The notes below the pieces were generated by a model. The model saw only the letters and a list, made by a program, of their open reading frames with translations, had not been told where the DNA came from and did not search any database. Of a stretch of 5,927 nt of DNA, positions 1-5,927 are shown in pieces. Location of the stretch: positions 1 to 5,927 of the forward strand of contig CAYRIY010000155.1 in NCBI GenBank assembly GCA_964424335.1, read 5' to 3'. The DNA comes from CAYRIY01 sp964424335 (GTDB lineage Bacteria > Bacillota > Limnochordia > DTU080 > RSA5). The position numbers and the translations under genes were made by a program. Every line of letters begins with the position of its first letter. Positions within the stretch are counted from its first letter, which is position 1.

Positions 1-943
1 GAGAGGATCCACTCAGGCCCGGACGACGACCTTGCCCCACCAGCCTGAACGCTCTGGCGTCCTCGAACATGTAATTCATGTTTGTCACGTTACTTACGTC
101 CCAACGTCCTATATCCTGATCGAACGCACTGGCGTCCTCGAACATGTGCTCCATGTTCGTCACATTGCCAACATTCCAATCGCCGATGTCACCGTTAAAT
201 AAAACAGCACCCGCGAACATGTATCTCATGTTTGTCACGTTGCTTACGTCCCAAGCGCTTAGGTCTTGATCGAAGGCCTTAGCGTTATAGAACATGTACT
301 CCATGTTCGTCACATTGCCGACATCCCAATCGCCTATGTCTTGATTAAACGAGTGGGCATTCGCGAACATCCCGAGGATGTTCGTCACATTGCTCACGTC
401 CCAAGCGCCGATATTGCCGTTGAACGACGTAGCTTGAGCGAACATGCCCTCAAGCGACGTGACGTTGCTCAGATTCGGGGTGTCCGTGGCGTTATACGTC
501 AAATTGCTTGCACCGTGGAAGGCGTATTCCATGCTCGCCCACGCAATGTCGCCCCACTGCTCGATGGTGAGTATCTTTTGCTTATCGCCCGCGTTAACAA
601 AGTAAATGCGGGGAAAATCCCCCGAGATACGCACTTCGTACGTGCCGGCCGTAGGGAAGGTGATGGTGGCGTCTCCCGCAAACGGTCCGTCTTCTCCGTG
701 GTTTTCCGGATTGTCTAGCTCTACCCAACTGACGTAGTAGTCGTAACCGTCCCCGATTGTGGGAATCGTGATCTGGTTATCGTCGGATGAGCCGCTAATG
801 TCCGTCTTCCAAGTGGTGATGAAGGGGGCCTGCGCCCCAACCGCCAAGGAGAATTTAAAGGCGGAGGCAACAAACACGACGAGACTAACAAAAATGAGTC
901 TCAAGCACCAAACACCAAGCTTACGGCAGATGGGCCTCCTCAT
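1..943 (-). CDS. BspA-type (DUF285) leucine-rich-like repeat surface protein, 5' part only
   Basis: This is a secreted or cell-surface repeat protein of the BspA/DUF285 type. The family is often linked to adhesion, but this protein's ligand cannot be told. The frame opens at the ATG at 943 and stays open to the left edge (314 codons), so the C-terminus is missing. Residues 1-37 form a signal peptide: basic start MRRPICRK, hydrophobic stretch about 14-37, likely cleavage after VGA (37) or AQA (39). There is no lipobox. Residues 40-130 are a beta-rich module starting PFITTWKTD, with a PKD-like strand (TFPTAGTYEVRISGDF) and ending ILTIEQWGDIAW. I recall this module in front of DUF285 arrays in Bacteroidota-type proteins. 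Residues 141-166 are a degenerate repeat, 167-291 are five 25-residue repeats (consensus MFxxAxxFNxDIGxWDVSNVTNMxY), and 292-299 begin a sixth. After residue 299 the pattern stops (see findings). The start is supported by GGAGG 8 nt upstream. The family call is firm; the role is inferred. Confidence 0.9.
   Translation of the reverse strand, partial: MRRPICRKLGVWCLRLIFVSLVVFVASAFKFSLAVGAQAPFITTWKTDISGSSDDNQITIPTIGDGYDYYVSWVELDNPENHGEDGPFAGDATITFPTAGTYEVRISGDFPRIYFVNAGDKQKILTIEQWGDIAWASMEYAFHGASNLTYNATDTPNLSNVTSLEGMFAQATSFNGNIGAWDVSNVTNILGMFANAHSFNQDIGDWDVGNVTNMEYMFYNAKAFDQDLSAWDVSNVTNMRYMFAGAVLFNGDIGDWNVGNVTNMEHMFEDASAFDQDIGRWDVSNVTNMNYMFEDARAFRLVGQGRRPGLSGSS
47..445 (-). repeat. Tandem 75-nt (25-aa) DUF285 repeats, five full copies plus a partial sixth
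   Basis: The copies lie at 445-371, 370-296, 295-221, 220-146 and 145-71, and a truncated copy covers 70-47. Each starts with codons for MF and carries W-(D/N)-V-(S/G)-N-V-T-N in its second half. The copies alternate: 1, 3 and 5 read WDVSNVTN, while 2 and 4 read W(D/N)VGNVTN. The alternation is also visible in silent positions. The last 30 nt of copies 2 and 4 match at 27/30, those of 3 and 5 at 27/30, but those of 2 and 3 only at 22/30. This suggests growth of the array by duplication of a two-repeat, 150-nt unit. Confidence 0.93.
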
Positions 944-951
944 TACAGGTC

Positions 952-956
952 CCTCC
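952..956 (-). promoter_or_regulatory. Ribosome-binding site of the DUF285 gene
   Basis: GGAGG, within AGGAGGG, lies 8 nt before the ATG at 943. The same motif and spacing occur before the other two genes, which supports this start. Confidence 0.85.
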
Positions 957-1004
957 TACGCGGTCTGGAGCGAATTGAGCGCGGATCAAACGCCACTGGA
1001 TGGG

Positions 1005-1049
1005 ATTGTAAAGGGAGGAAGATAACGGACCGGTCACATTTCGGTCACA
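1005..1049 (-). promoter_or_regulatory. Candidate SARP-dependent promoter: 11-bp-spaced direct repeats and -10 box
   Basis: On the minus strand two perfect copies of TGTGACCG (1049-1042 and 1038-1031) are separated by AAA, so their starts are 11 bp apart, about one helical turn. Downstream lies TACAAT (1010-1005), a 5/6 match to the -10 consensus. No good -35 hexamer stands 16-18 bp before it. The nearest partial match, GTGACC (4/6), is inside the second repeat with a 21-bp spacer. Direct repeats of 11-bp period over or near a weak -35 are the known operator form of SARP/AfsR-family activators, and a SARP is encoded immediately upstream. Transcription would start near 998, giving a leader of about 55 nt. 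The 8-nt palindrome GACCGGTC (1028-1035) overlaps the second repeat, so a dimeric repressor site is the main alternative. Confidence 0.6.
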
Positions 1050-1072
1050 CGATGGCGAGAGGCAGTGAATTA

Positions 1073-4000
1073 TTAGTAGGAGGCGCGGACGCCTGGTGGA
1101 ATCCGGCGTAAGGCGAGACTCAAAAAGGGGTGAGCTTCAATCGCTTTGAGGCAGCGCAAGGCCTCCGTCAAGAGCTTGCTAGCCGTCACGACATCCCCGT
1201 TGGCAGCAGCGACATGGCCGAGCGCTTCCTTGCACAGAGCCAGCCCAAGCTTATAGCCGTACCTCTCAGCGATCCGCACTCCGGCGCGAGCGACGTCGGT
1301 TGCAGCGGTCGACCGCCCCCGTTTTAGCAGTGCCATCGCCTTAAAGGCGTGAATGCAGTCGAGCATGATGCGTGTACGCGCCTTTGCGGCTAGCTGCATG
1401 GACGCATCATGCGCCGCGAGTGCACGTTCGATCCCGGCCTGGTGGAGGCGGGCCGCGCCGACCCAAATACTGCAGAAATACTCATTGTAGTGGTGGTCAA
1501 CCGTACGGGCGAGTTCCATTCCCTGAGTGCCCACGGCCACTGCGTCGTCCCAGCGGCCCTGAAAGTACGCGATCATTGCCTTGTTTCCATGCATATTTGC
1601 CACGAGACCGGGATCGCCCAGTTCGTTTTCAAGTTGAGCCAAACACGCCTCAGCGCGAGCGAAATCCCCCTTGAGCGCGGTGGCTGACGCCGTCGCCAAC
1701 GTGACGCTCTGTCCCGGAAACCGCCGGTCTGACGATGTTAAGAGGGGCGCCGCCCGATCCAAAAACTCGACGGCCTTTTTAAAATCGCCACGGATCATGT
1801 GGATTGCTCCCATGCCTCCAAGCGCGTAACCTCGTATCCCGGCATCTTGCTCACCCGCGAGGGCCAGCACCCGCTCCAACATGGGTTGAGCCGCGTCCAC
1901 CTCGCCCTGCATAAACAAAGGCTCGGCGCGAGCAAGCAGCACGTCGGGCAACTCATCTGCCGACGCCTCATGCTCGACGCCTGGGTTGACGAGGGCTTCT
2001 TCCAACGTCGATTCAACCTGATGCGGGTCAAACCAGTATGCCAGGCGGAATCGCCACGCTCGCACCCGGCGCTCCGTTTCAGCACGTTTTTCTGTTAGAG
2101 GCAGTCGCTCCAGTGCCTCGAGCGTGCGGTCTAGTTGGCGACAGGCGGCTGGATATGCGAACAGAAGCTCCGCTGCTCGAGCCGCTTCTTGGCCCCAGCG
2201 TGAGGCCTCATTCCACATCTCGCCCAACCGCGCATGGTAGGCAAGTTGCTCTGCAAGCGCCGACTCACCGACTTGCGTTACCTGATCAACAAGGGCTTCG
2301 TAGGCGCGCCGATGTAGGGCAACCGAGCGCGGGGCGCTCAAATGATTGGCGACCGCCCGACGAACGATGTCGTGTATGAACATCACTCGCCCCTCATGCT
2401 GCCGAAGAAAATCGACCGAATGGAGCATGTCGTACGCGTTTAGGGCCTCGTCCTCACCGAGCCCCGCCGTGGTCCGCAGTGACTCGAAACTCACCCCGCT
2501 CGGAAAGATCGAGGCAGCCGCCAAGAGAGCCTTCCCCTCGGCGCTCATCCCCGCCATACGGCCCGAGACTGCTCGTCCAACCGCGGGCGGAACCGGAAAG
2601 GTATGTTCGGAACCTTCTCCGGGCTCACTCCCGCCAAGGAAGCCTCCTTCGCGCAGAAAGCGAGCAATTTCGAGTACATACAGGGGGTTGCCCCCGGCTT
2701 CAGCATGGATACGATGAGCGACGTCTGACTCCACGTCGCCCCAGACGGCACAGACAAGATCATGGGTCTCCTGCTCGGATAAGGGTCCCAGTTCAACTTG
2801 AGCCCAGCGTCTTTCCCGCTCGCCGTGAGCGGCGAACTCCGCGAATTCCGGTGGAAAATCGACCGATCGTGAGGTAGCGATGATGAAAATGTCGCTACCG
2901 CTAACCGGATCCGTCGCGAGATAGGTAAGGGCGGCCAGTGTCTCAGTATCCACCCAGTGCAAGTCTTCGATGATGACCGCGACGGGACCGGGCAAGGCGC
3001 GCAAAAACCGGGAAATGGCCTGATAAAGGCGGAGACGGTCGTGAGGCTGAGAACCGTCAATTGCCTTTTGCGACATTCGCTCACGGATTTCAGGTACGAC
3101 TCGTCCAAGATCCCTCCATACCAACTCCGGCAGATCCAAATCGTCAAGGTCGACGCTTTGGATGACACGGCTAATGCCCTCGACCAGTGGTGCATAAGGC
3201 AGATCTTCGCCAAAGGGCGAGCAACGTCCCATGACGATACTGGCTACGCTCGCAAGTTCGGCGCACTGGTCTTGTGGCAAACTCATCGCCCTCAAGAGTT
3301 CGCCCACGAGGCGACTCTTACCGATTCCTGCCTCCCCGTTGATAAGGACGAACGGCACACGCCCTTCGCCCCTGGAGCGAAGCTCTTGAAAGATCCGATT
3401 CATTAGTCCTTCGCGTCCGACGAAGGGGGTACTCCCGGTCACTGGCAGTCCCTCTGCGCCCACGGGAGTTCGACGACTACGAGGATCACGAGATTTTGAG
3501 GCGATCTCGGCGAGGGGTGTGGGCGATTCGGGCGACGCGGCCCGGCCAAGTGAGCCACCGGAAGATTGGGACGCAATTTGGCCAAACAGATCCGTCGTGG
3601 CGGCATCCGGCTCGACGCCAAGTTCCCGTTTGAGCATCAGCGAGAGCTGTTGATAGTGGGCAACGGCGAGGGGCCGCTCGCCACGCCGCCAATACGCGAT
3701 CATCGTCCAACGGTGAAACGACTCCCGAAACCCGTCGATCGCAATCGCTCTGCTGCATTGTTCCAACACATCGTTCCAGTTTTCTTCCGCAGCGTCCATT
3801 TGCACGAGGTTGTCTAGAACATCGAGCACGCGGCGTTCCCACAGCAAGCGTTCTTGCTCGAGCCACTCCTCATATGAGTCGCTATCGCATGCGAAACCAT
3901 CGCAAAACACGCCTCGCCACAGTGCCGCGGCCGAGCGAAGATCCTCGCGAGTGCGGCGCAACCCTTCTGTCTCAGAGTGCAGACCTGCCTGGCGAGCAAA

Positions 4001-4303
4001 CTCAAACAAGTCCACCTCGACTCCGGCCGACGTGTCCCATGTCAAGTCGTTGCCGCGGGTTGCAATCGGCCAAACCAAGAGCTCGTTTCGAAGTCGGGAC
4101 ATCATCATGTTGAAGTTGTGACGTGCACGCTCGTTTGGATGGTCACACCATAGGAGGCTACTCAAGTGGGAGCGCGAGAAAGCTTGCCCGGAATTGGCCG
4201 CGAGGTAGAAAATTAGGGCCTGCCCCTTGCGGGAAGTTGGAAGCATCGAATGTTTGTCGCTCGATAACTCCGGTCGACCGAGCAACTGCAGGCGGTAACG
4301 CAT
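1073..4303 (-). CDS. AfsR/SARP-type transcriptional regulator: wHTH-BTAD, AAA/STAND ATPase and TPR (1076 aa)
   Basis: This is a cytoplasmic multidomain transcriptional regulator. Residues 1-92 form an OmpR-like winged helix of the SARP class (opening RYRLQLLGRPEL; recognition region around ERARHNFNMMMSRLRNEL, 58-75). Residues 97-245 are the bacterial transcriptional activator domain (BTAD), ending in LKRELGVEPDAAT. A polar linker (246-292) leads to an AAA_16/STAND NTPase with FVGRE (294-298), Walker A GEAGIGKS (323-330), Walker B VAVIIEDLHWVD (441-452), sensor-1 strand IFIIATSR (472-479) and the GGNPLYVLE motif (537-545). About 585-655 is probably a winged-helix arm. From about 660 to 1066 helical pairs such as GDFKKAVEFLDRA and GRWDDAVAVGTQGMELA indicate TPR repeats. 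There is no C-terminal LuxR-type HTH, so DNA binding rests on the N-terminus. All ATPase motifs are intact. Start: an in-frame ATG exists at 4411, but the ATG at 4303 has GGAGG 8 nt upstream and begins exactly at the domain; the 36 extra residues look unstructured. Family knowledge suggests ATP-dependent self-assembly and activation from direct-repeat operators. The signal sensed is unknown. Confidence 0.93.
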   Translation of the reverse strand: MRYRLQLLGRPELSSDKHSMLPTSRKGQALIFYLAANSGQAFSRSHLSSLLWCDHPNERARHNFNMMMSRLRNELLVWPIATRGNDLTWDTSAGVEVDLFEFARQAGLHSETEGLRRTREDLRSAAALWRGVFCDGFACDSDSYEEWLEQERLLWERRVLDVLDNLVQMDAAEENWNDVLEQCSRAIAIDGFRESFHRWTMIAYWRRGERPLAVAHYQQLSLMLKRELGVEPDAATTDLFGQIASQSSGGSLGRAASPESPTPLAEIASKSRDPRSRRTPVGAEGLPVTGSTPFVGREGLMNRIFQELRSRGEGRVPFVLINGEAGIGKSRLVGELLRAMSLPQDQCAELASVASIVMGRCSPFGEDLPYAPLVEGISRVIQSVDLDDLDLPELVWRDLGRVVPEIRERMSQKAIDGSQPHDRLRLYQAISRFLRALPGPVAVIIEDLHWVDTETLAALTYLATDPVSGSDIFIIATSRSVDFPPEFAEFAAHGERERRWAQVELGPLSEQETHDLVCAVWGDVESDVAHRIHAEAGGNPLYVLEIARFLREGGFLGGSEPGEGSEHTFPVPPAVGRAVSGRMAGMSAEGKALLAAASIFPSGVSFESLRTTAGLGEDEALNAYDMLHSVDFLRQHEGRVMFIHDIVRRAVANHLSAPRSVALHRRAYEALVDQVTQVGESALAEQLAYHARLGEMWNEASRWGQEAARAAELLFAYPAACRQLDRTLEALERLPLTEKRAETERRVRAWRFRLAYWFDPHQVESTLEEALVNPGVEHEASADELPDVLLARAEPLFMQGEVDAAQPMLERVLALAGEQDAGIRGYALGGMGAIHMIRGDFKKAVEFLDRAAPLLTSSDRRFPGQSVTLATASATALKGDFARAEACLAQLENELGDPGLVANMHGNKAMIAYFQGRWDDAVAVGTQGMELARTVDHHYNEYFCSIWVGAARLHQAGIERALAAHDASMQLAAKARTRIMLDCIHAFKAMALLKRGRSTAATDVARAGVRIAERYGYKLGLALCKEALGHVAAANGDVVTASKLLTEALRCLKAIEAHPFLSLALRRIPPGVRASY

Positions 4304-4311
4304 AGCCCCGC

Positions 4312-4316
4312 CCTCC
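4312..4316 (-). promoter_or_regulatory. Ribosome-binding site that fixes the regulator start
   Basis: GGAGG, inside a G-rich GGGGGGAGGGCGGGG run, ends 8 nt before the ATG at 4303. It decides for this start over the in-frame ATGs at 4411, 4396 and 4360. Confidence 0.8.
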
Positions 4317-4433
4317 CCCCGTGTGCCAGTGGCGCCCGCCGAAACACTCTGCGCTTGCATGCCTAATACAAGAGTGCCATACCGAAATCCTGTCATCGTC
4401 GGAAGGGCCATGAAAAGTCCGGGATTTACCGCA

Positions 4434-4495
4434 CCGCTTGAAAGCGGAAGGAAGACGGGCCACCCGCCCGGCTACAGCCGACGAGCGACCCGTCT
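4434..4495 (-). other. Cluster of inverted repeats after the solute-binding protein gene
   Basis: The 216-nt gap between the solute-binding protein stop (4520) and the regulator start (4303) holds several potential hairpins. AGACGGG (4453-4459) pairs with CCCGTCT (4489-4495), 7 bp with a long loop. Inside it, CGGGC (4456-4460) can pair with GCCCG (4466-4470), and GGCT with AGCC (4470-4479). Separately CCGCTT (4434-4439) pairs with AAGCGG (4442-4447). The first two are mutually exclusive. No T-run follows any of them on the minus strand, so this is not a standard intrinsic terminator. It may be a stabilising 3' structure, an attenuator or chance in GC-rich DNA. The rest of the gap (4304-4433) must contain any regulator promoter, but I found no convincing -35/-10 pair there. 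Confidence 0.4.
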
Positions 4496-4519
4496 CCAAT
4501 CGTCCACAAGTGTCTTCGG

Positions 4520-5836
4520 TCAGTTGCGGATGGCGTTTTCGATTGCCAGGGCCCAGTTGCGCAACCCTTCTTCGACCGAAATCTGCCCCAGCCAGGCAGG
4601 ACGAAGGGTCGACCCCCGGGCGGCGTGCCAGTCTCCCCACTTGGGCCTAAACTCAAGCGGCTGGCCGGTGCCAACCGACTCGATGAAAATCCGCTTGTTC
4701 GGTGTCATCCCCGTCTCCAGCCACTCCTCGCTCCCGGCCAGCGGGCGGTAGATTGGAATGCGCCTCGCGCCGTGATAGTACGCGTCGACCTTTTCGCTCG
4801 TGATCACGAACTTGATGAATTCCCAGGCCGCTTCCTGGTGCGCCGGCGGAGCCTGCGCTGAGATGGCAAAGCTGTCCGGCCACACCCTGTTCACCTGGCC
4901 GGCGGGGCCGGCGGGTAGCGTAGCGACGTCCCATTCGAAGTCCGCGAGGTCGCGGTACGTGCCTAGATCGAAACTATTGGCGATGATCATGCCCACTTGG
5001 CCGTTGCGAAAGGCCCCGTTGCGGTCCCCCAGCAAATCCAGCGGCGGAGCTGCCCCGTCCACGTGGATGAGGTCAACGAGGTACTGCACTCCGGCGACGG
5101 CGTTCGGCTCTGTTACCACGACGTTGAAGTCGTCGTCAAGCACGCGGCCGCCAAAGGCGTGGATCACCGGCTCGAGGAGCTGGTAGTCATAGTTGCTGTG
5201 AAAGCCCCACTCCTCCGGTGTCCCGTCACCGTTATGATCACGCACGAGTCGACGGGCGATGTTGCGGAGATCGTCATACGTCCACCCGGAAGTCGGGTAG
5301 GCGACGCCGGACCGGTCAAACATCGATTTGTTGTAAAACGTCGTGCTCATTACAAACGAGAACGGAATCGCGTACAAGTCGCCCGACTCCATGCTCGGGT
5401 AGCGCACCGCCTTCATCGGCTCAATGAAGAAGTCGGAGGGATTGAGATCCCTGTCAAAAAAGGGTTGTAGATTGAGCAACATTCCCTCTTGTGCGAACTC
5501 GTACACATAGCCGACGCTCATGTGCATCAGGTCGGGCGAAATGCCTGAAATGTAGTAGGTGAGCAGCTTGTCCCAGAACGCACCGAAGCTTGTTGCTTCG
5601 TGCTCGATCTTGATGTGGGGGTGCAGAGCCTCGAACGGTTCGATGAAATCCTCACGAATCGACTGCACGGCGGGGCCAGCATCCCAAGTGAAGTAGTGGA
5701 GCGTGATCTGTTCTTGCGCCTCTTGCGCCGCGACTCCGCTGAAAACCAATAGCCACCCAATCATGGCGGCGAGGCTCGTATGTGCCCATGCCCGTACTAC
5801 CTTGCGCGTGCCATTCGTACTCAATGGAAAAAGCAT
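4520..5836 (-). CDS. ABC transporter extracellular solute-binding protein, family 1 (sugar type), 438 aa
   Basis: This is a periplasmic ligand-binding subunit that delivers a substrate, probably a sugar or oligosaccharide, to an ABC permease. Residues 1-37 are a signal peptide with RKVVR, the hydrophobic run AAMIGWLLVFSGVAA and likely cleavage after VAA (37). No cysteine follows, so it is a soluble periplasmic protein and not a lipoprotein. The mature part has the SBP_bac_1 layout: first strand ITLHYFTWD (44-52), a helix ending FEALHPHIKIE, SPDLMHM (100-106), and the family signature region YVYEFAQEGMLLNLQPF (110-126). Also present are YAIPFSFVMSTTFYNKSMFD (155-174), GWTYDDL (184-190), MIIANSF (283-289) and AAWEFIKFVITSEK (336-349). 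Length is normal for the family. DHNGDGTPEEW (200-210) resembles an EF-hand-type calcium loop, as in many relatives. The start has GGAGG 8 nt upstream. No permease or ATPase gene follows, so its partners lie right of the window or elsewhere. The substrate cannot be deduced. Confidence 0.93.
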   Translation of the reverse strand: MLFPLSTNGTRKVVRAWAHTSLAAMIGWLLVFSGVAAQEAQEQITLHYFTWDAGPAVQSIREDFIEPFEALHPHIKIEHEATSFGAFWDKLLTYYISGISPDLMHMSVGYVYEFAQEGMLLNLQPFFDRDLNPSDFFIEPMKAVRYPSMESGDLYAIPFSFVMSTTFYNKSMFDRSGVAYPTSGWTYDDLRNIARRLVRDHNGDGTPEEWGFHSNYDYQLLEPVIHAFGGRVLDDDFNVVVTEPNAVAGVQYLVDLIHVDGAAPPLDLLGDRNGAFRNGQVGMIIANSFDLGTYRDLADFEWDVATLPAGPAGQVNRVWPDSFAISAQAPPAHQEAAWEFIKFVITSEKVDAYYHGARRIPIYRPLAGSEEWLETGMTPNKRIFIESVGTGQPLEFRPKWGDWHAARGSTLRPAWLGQISVEEGLRNWALAIENAIRN

Positions 5837-5844
5837 CGTACTCT

Positions 5845-5849
5845 CCTCC
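5845..5849 (-). promoter_or_regulatory. Ribosome-binding site of the solute-binding protein gene
   Basis: GGAGG, within GGGAGGAGAG, lies 8 nt before the ATG at 5836. Confidence 0.85.
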
Positions 5850-5860
5850 CAATGCGTGTC

Positions 5861-5877
5861 CCGGAAGTAGTGTCCGG
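5861..5877. promoter_or_regulatory. Inverted repeat upstream of the solute-binding protein gene, possible operator
   Basis: CCGGA (5861-5865) and TCCGG (5873-5877) form a 5-bp inverted repeat with a 7-nt gap, 25-41 nt before the start codon. TTTACA on the minus strand (5891-5886) matches the -35 consensus at 5/6, but no good -10 follows at 16-18 nt. An operator for local control of the sugar-binding protein is possible; chance is also plausible. Confidence 0.25.
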
Positions 5878-5927
5878 TATGATGGTGTAAATTCGAGAAT
5901 CAGGATGGCGTAGCGACCTGGTCGTCC

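Noticed and set aside
140..308. Regular 7-bp hairpins (GAACATG-N5-CATGTTC) at 140-158 and 290-308, 150 nt apart, with weaker copies between
   Set aside because: They come from codons for NMxxMF at every repeat seam, so protein coding explains them. The pairs 150 nt apart reflect the two-repeat unit.
71..445. Possible CRISPR array because of regular spacing
   Set aside because: The 75-nt period is continuous coding sequence with gradual divergence, with no short identical repeats separated by unique spacers.
266..718. 150-aa open frame on the plus strand across the repeat array
   Set aside because: It is antisense to the DUF285 gene. Its periodic His/Val-rich sequence only mirrors the 75-nt repeats, and it has no recognisable domain.
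944..1072. Intrinsic terminator between the regulator and DUF285 genes
   Set aside because: No GC-rich stem followed by a T-run is present on the minus strand. The only palindrome is the short GACCGGTC.
2545..3213. 222-aa minus-strand frame inside the regulator gene
   Set aside because: It is an out-of-frame shadow of the NTPase region. The true frame there carries the Walker motifs and unbroken homology.
2957..3406. 149-aa plus-strand frame opposite the regulator gene
   Set aside because: It is antisense to the NTPase domain with no family features, and is typical of long spurious frames in GC-rich DNA.
4304..4411. 36-residue N-terminal extension of the regulator from the ATG at 4411
   Set aside because: The extension is low-complexity, precedes the domain start, and the internal ATG at 4303 has a GGAGG at the same 8-nt spacing as the other genes.
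4323..4751. 142-aa plus-strand frame covering the gap and the end of the solute-binding protein gene
   Set aside because: About half of it is antisense to a firm gene, its composition is rich in Ser, Pro and Arg like other shadows, and no domain is visible.
1..5927. tRNA, rRNA, insertion sequence or attachment sites
   Set aside because: No tRNA-like arms, rRNA motifs, transposase frames or terminal inverted repeats were seen in the gaps or at the edges.

Overview
The window carries three genes, all on the minus strand and so read right to left. They are a periplasmic solute-binding protein of an ABC sugar importer (5836 to 4520), a large SARP/AfsR-type regulator (4303 to 1073), and the first 314 codons of a BspA-type (DUF285) repeat surface protein (943 to the left edge, incomplete). 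Each gene has a GGAGG ribosome-binding site exactly 8 nt before its ATG, which supports all three start choices. Almost all the rest of the ORF content is antisense or out-of-frame shadow.

The source looks like a moderately GC-rich bacterium, probably an uncultured environmental one. The solute-binding protein and the repeat protein both have ordinary signal peptides with no lipobox cysteine, which fits a diderm cell better than a Gram-positive one. The N-terminal module and repeats of the DUF285 protein resemble secreted proteins I know best from Bacteroidota and relatives. SARP-ATPase regulators of this size are best known from Actinobacteria but also occur in Chloroflexota and other phyla. 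I cannot fix the phylum. Rhodothermota-like or Chloroflexota-like lineages are guesses.

Layout from right to left: 91 nt of upstream DNA with an inverted repeat; the solute-binding protein gene; a 216-nt gap with several GC-rich hairpins; the regulator gene; a 129-nt gap; the surface-protein gene. The 129-nt gap holds two perfect 8-bp direct repeats spaced 11 bp apart, upstream of a good -10 box (TACAAT) that lacks a proper -35. That is the arrangement of SARP-activated promoters, so the simplest model is that the regulator switches on the neighbouring surface protein. The solute-binding protein has no permease gene downstream here. Any link between sugar uptake and the regulator is inference from position only.

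The most useful observations are the candidate SARP operator, the alternating two-repeat substructure of the DUF285 array, and the abrupt loss of the repeat pattern close to the left edge.
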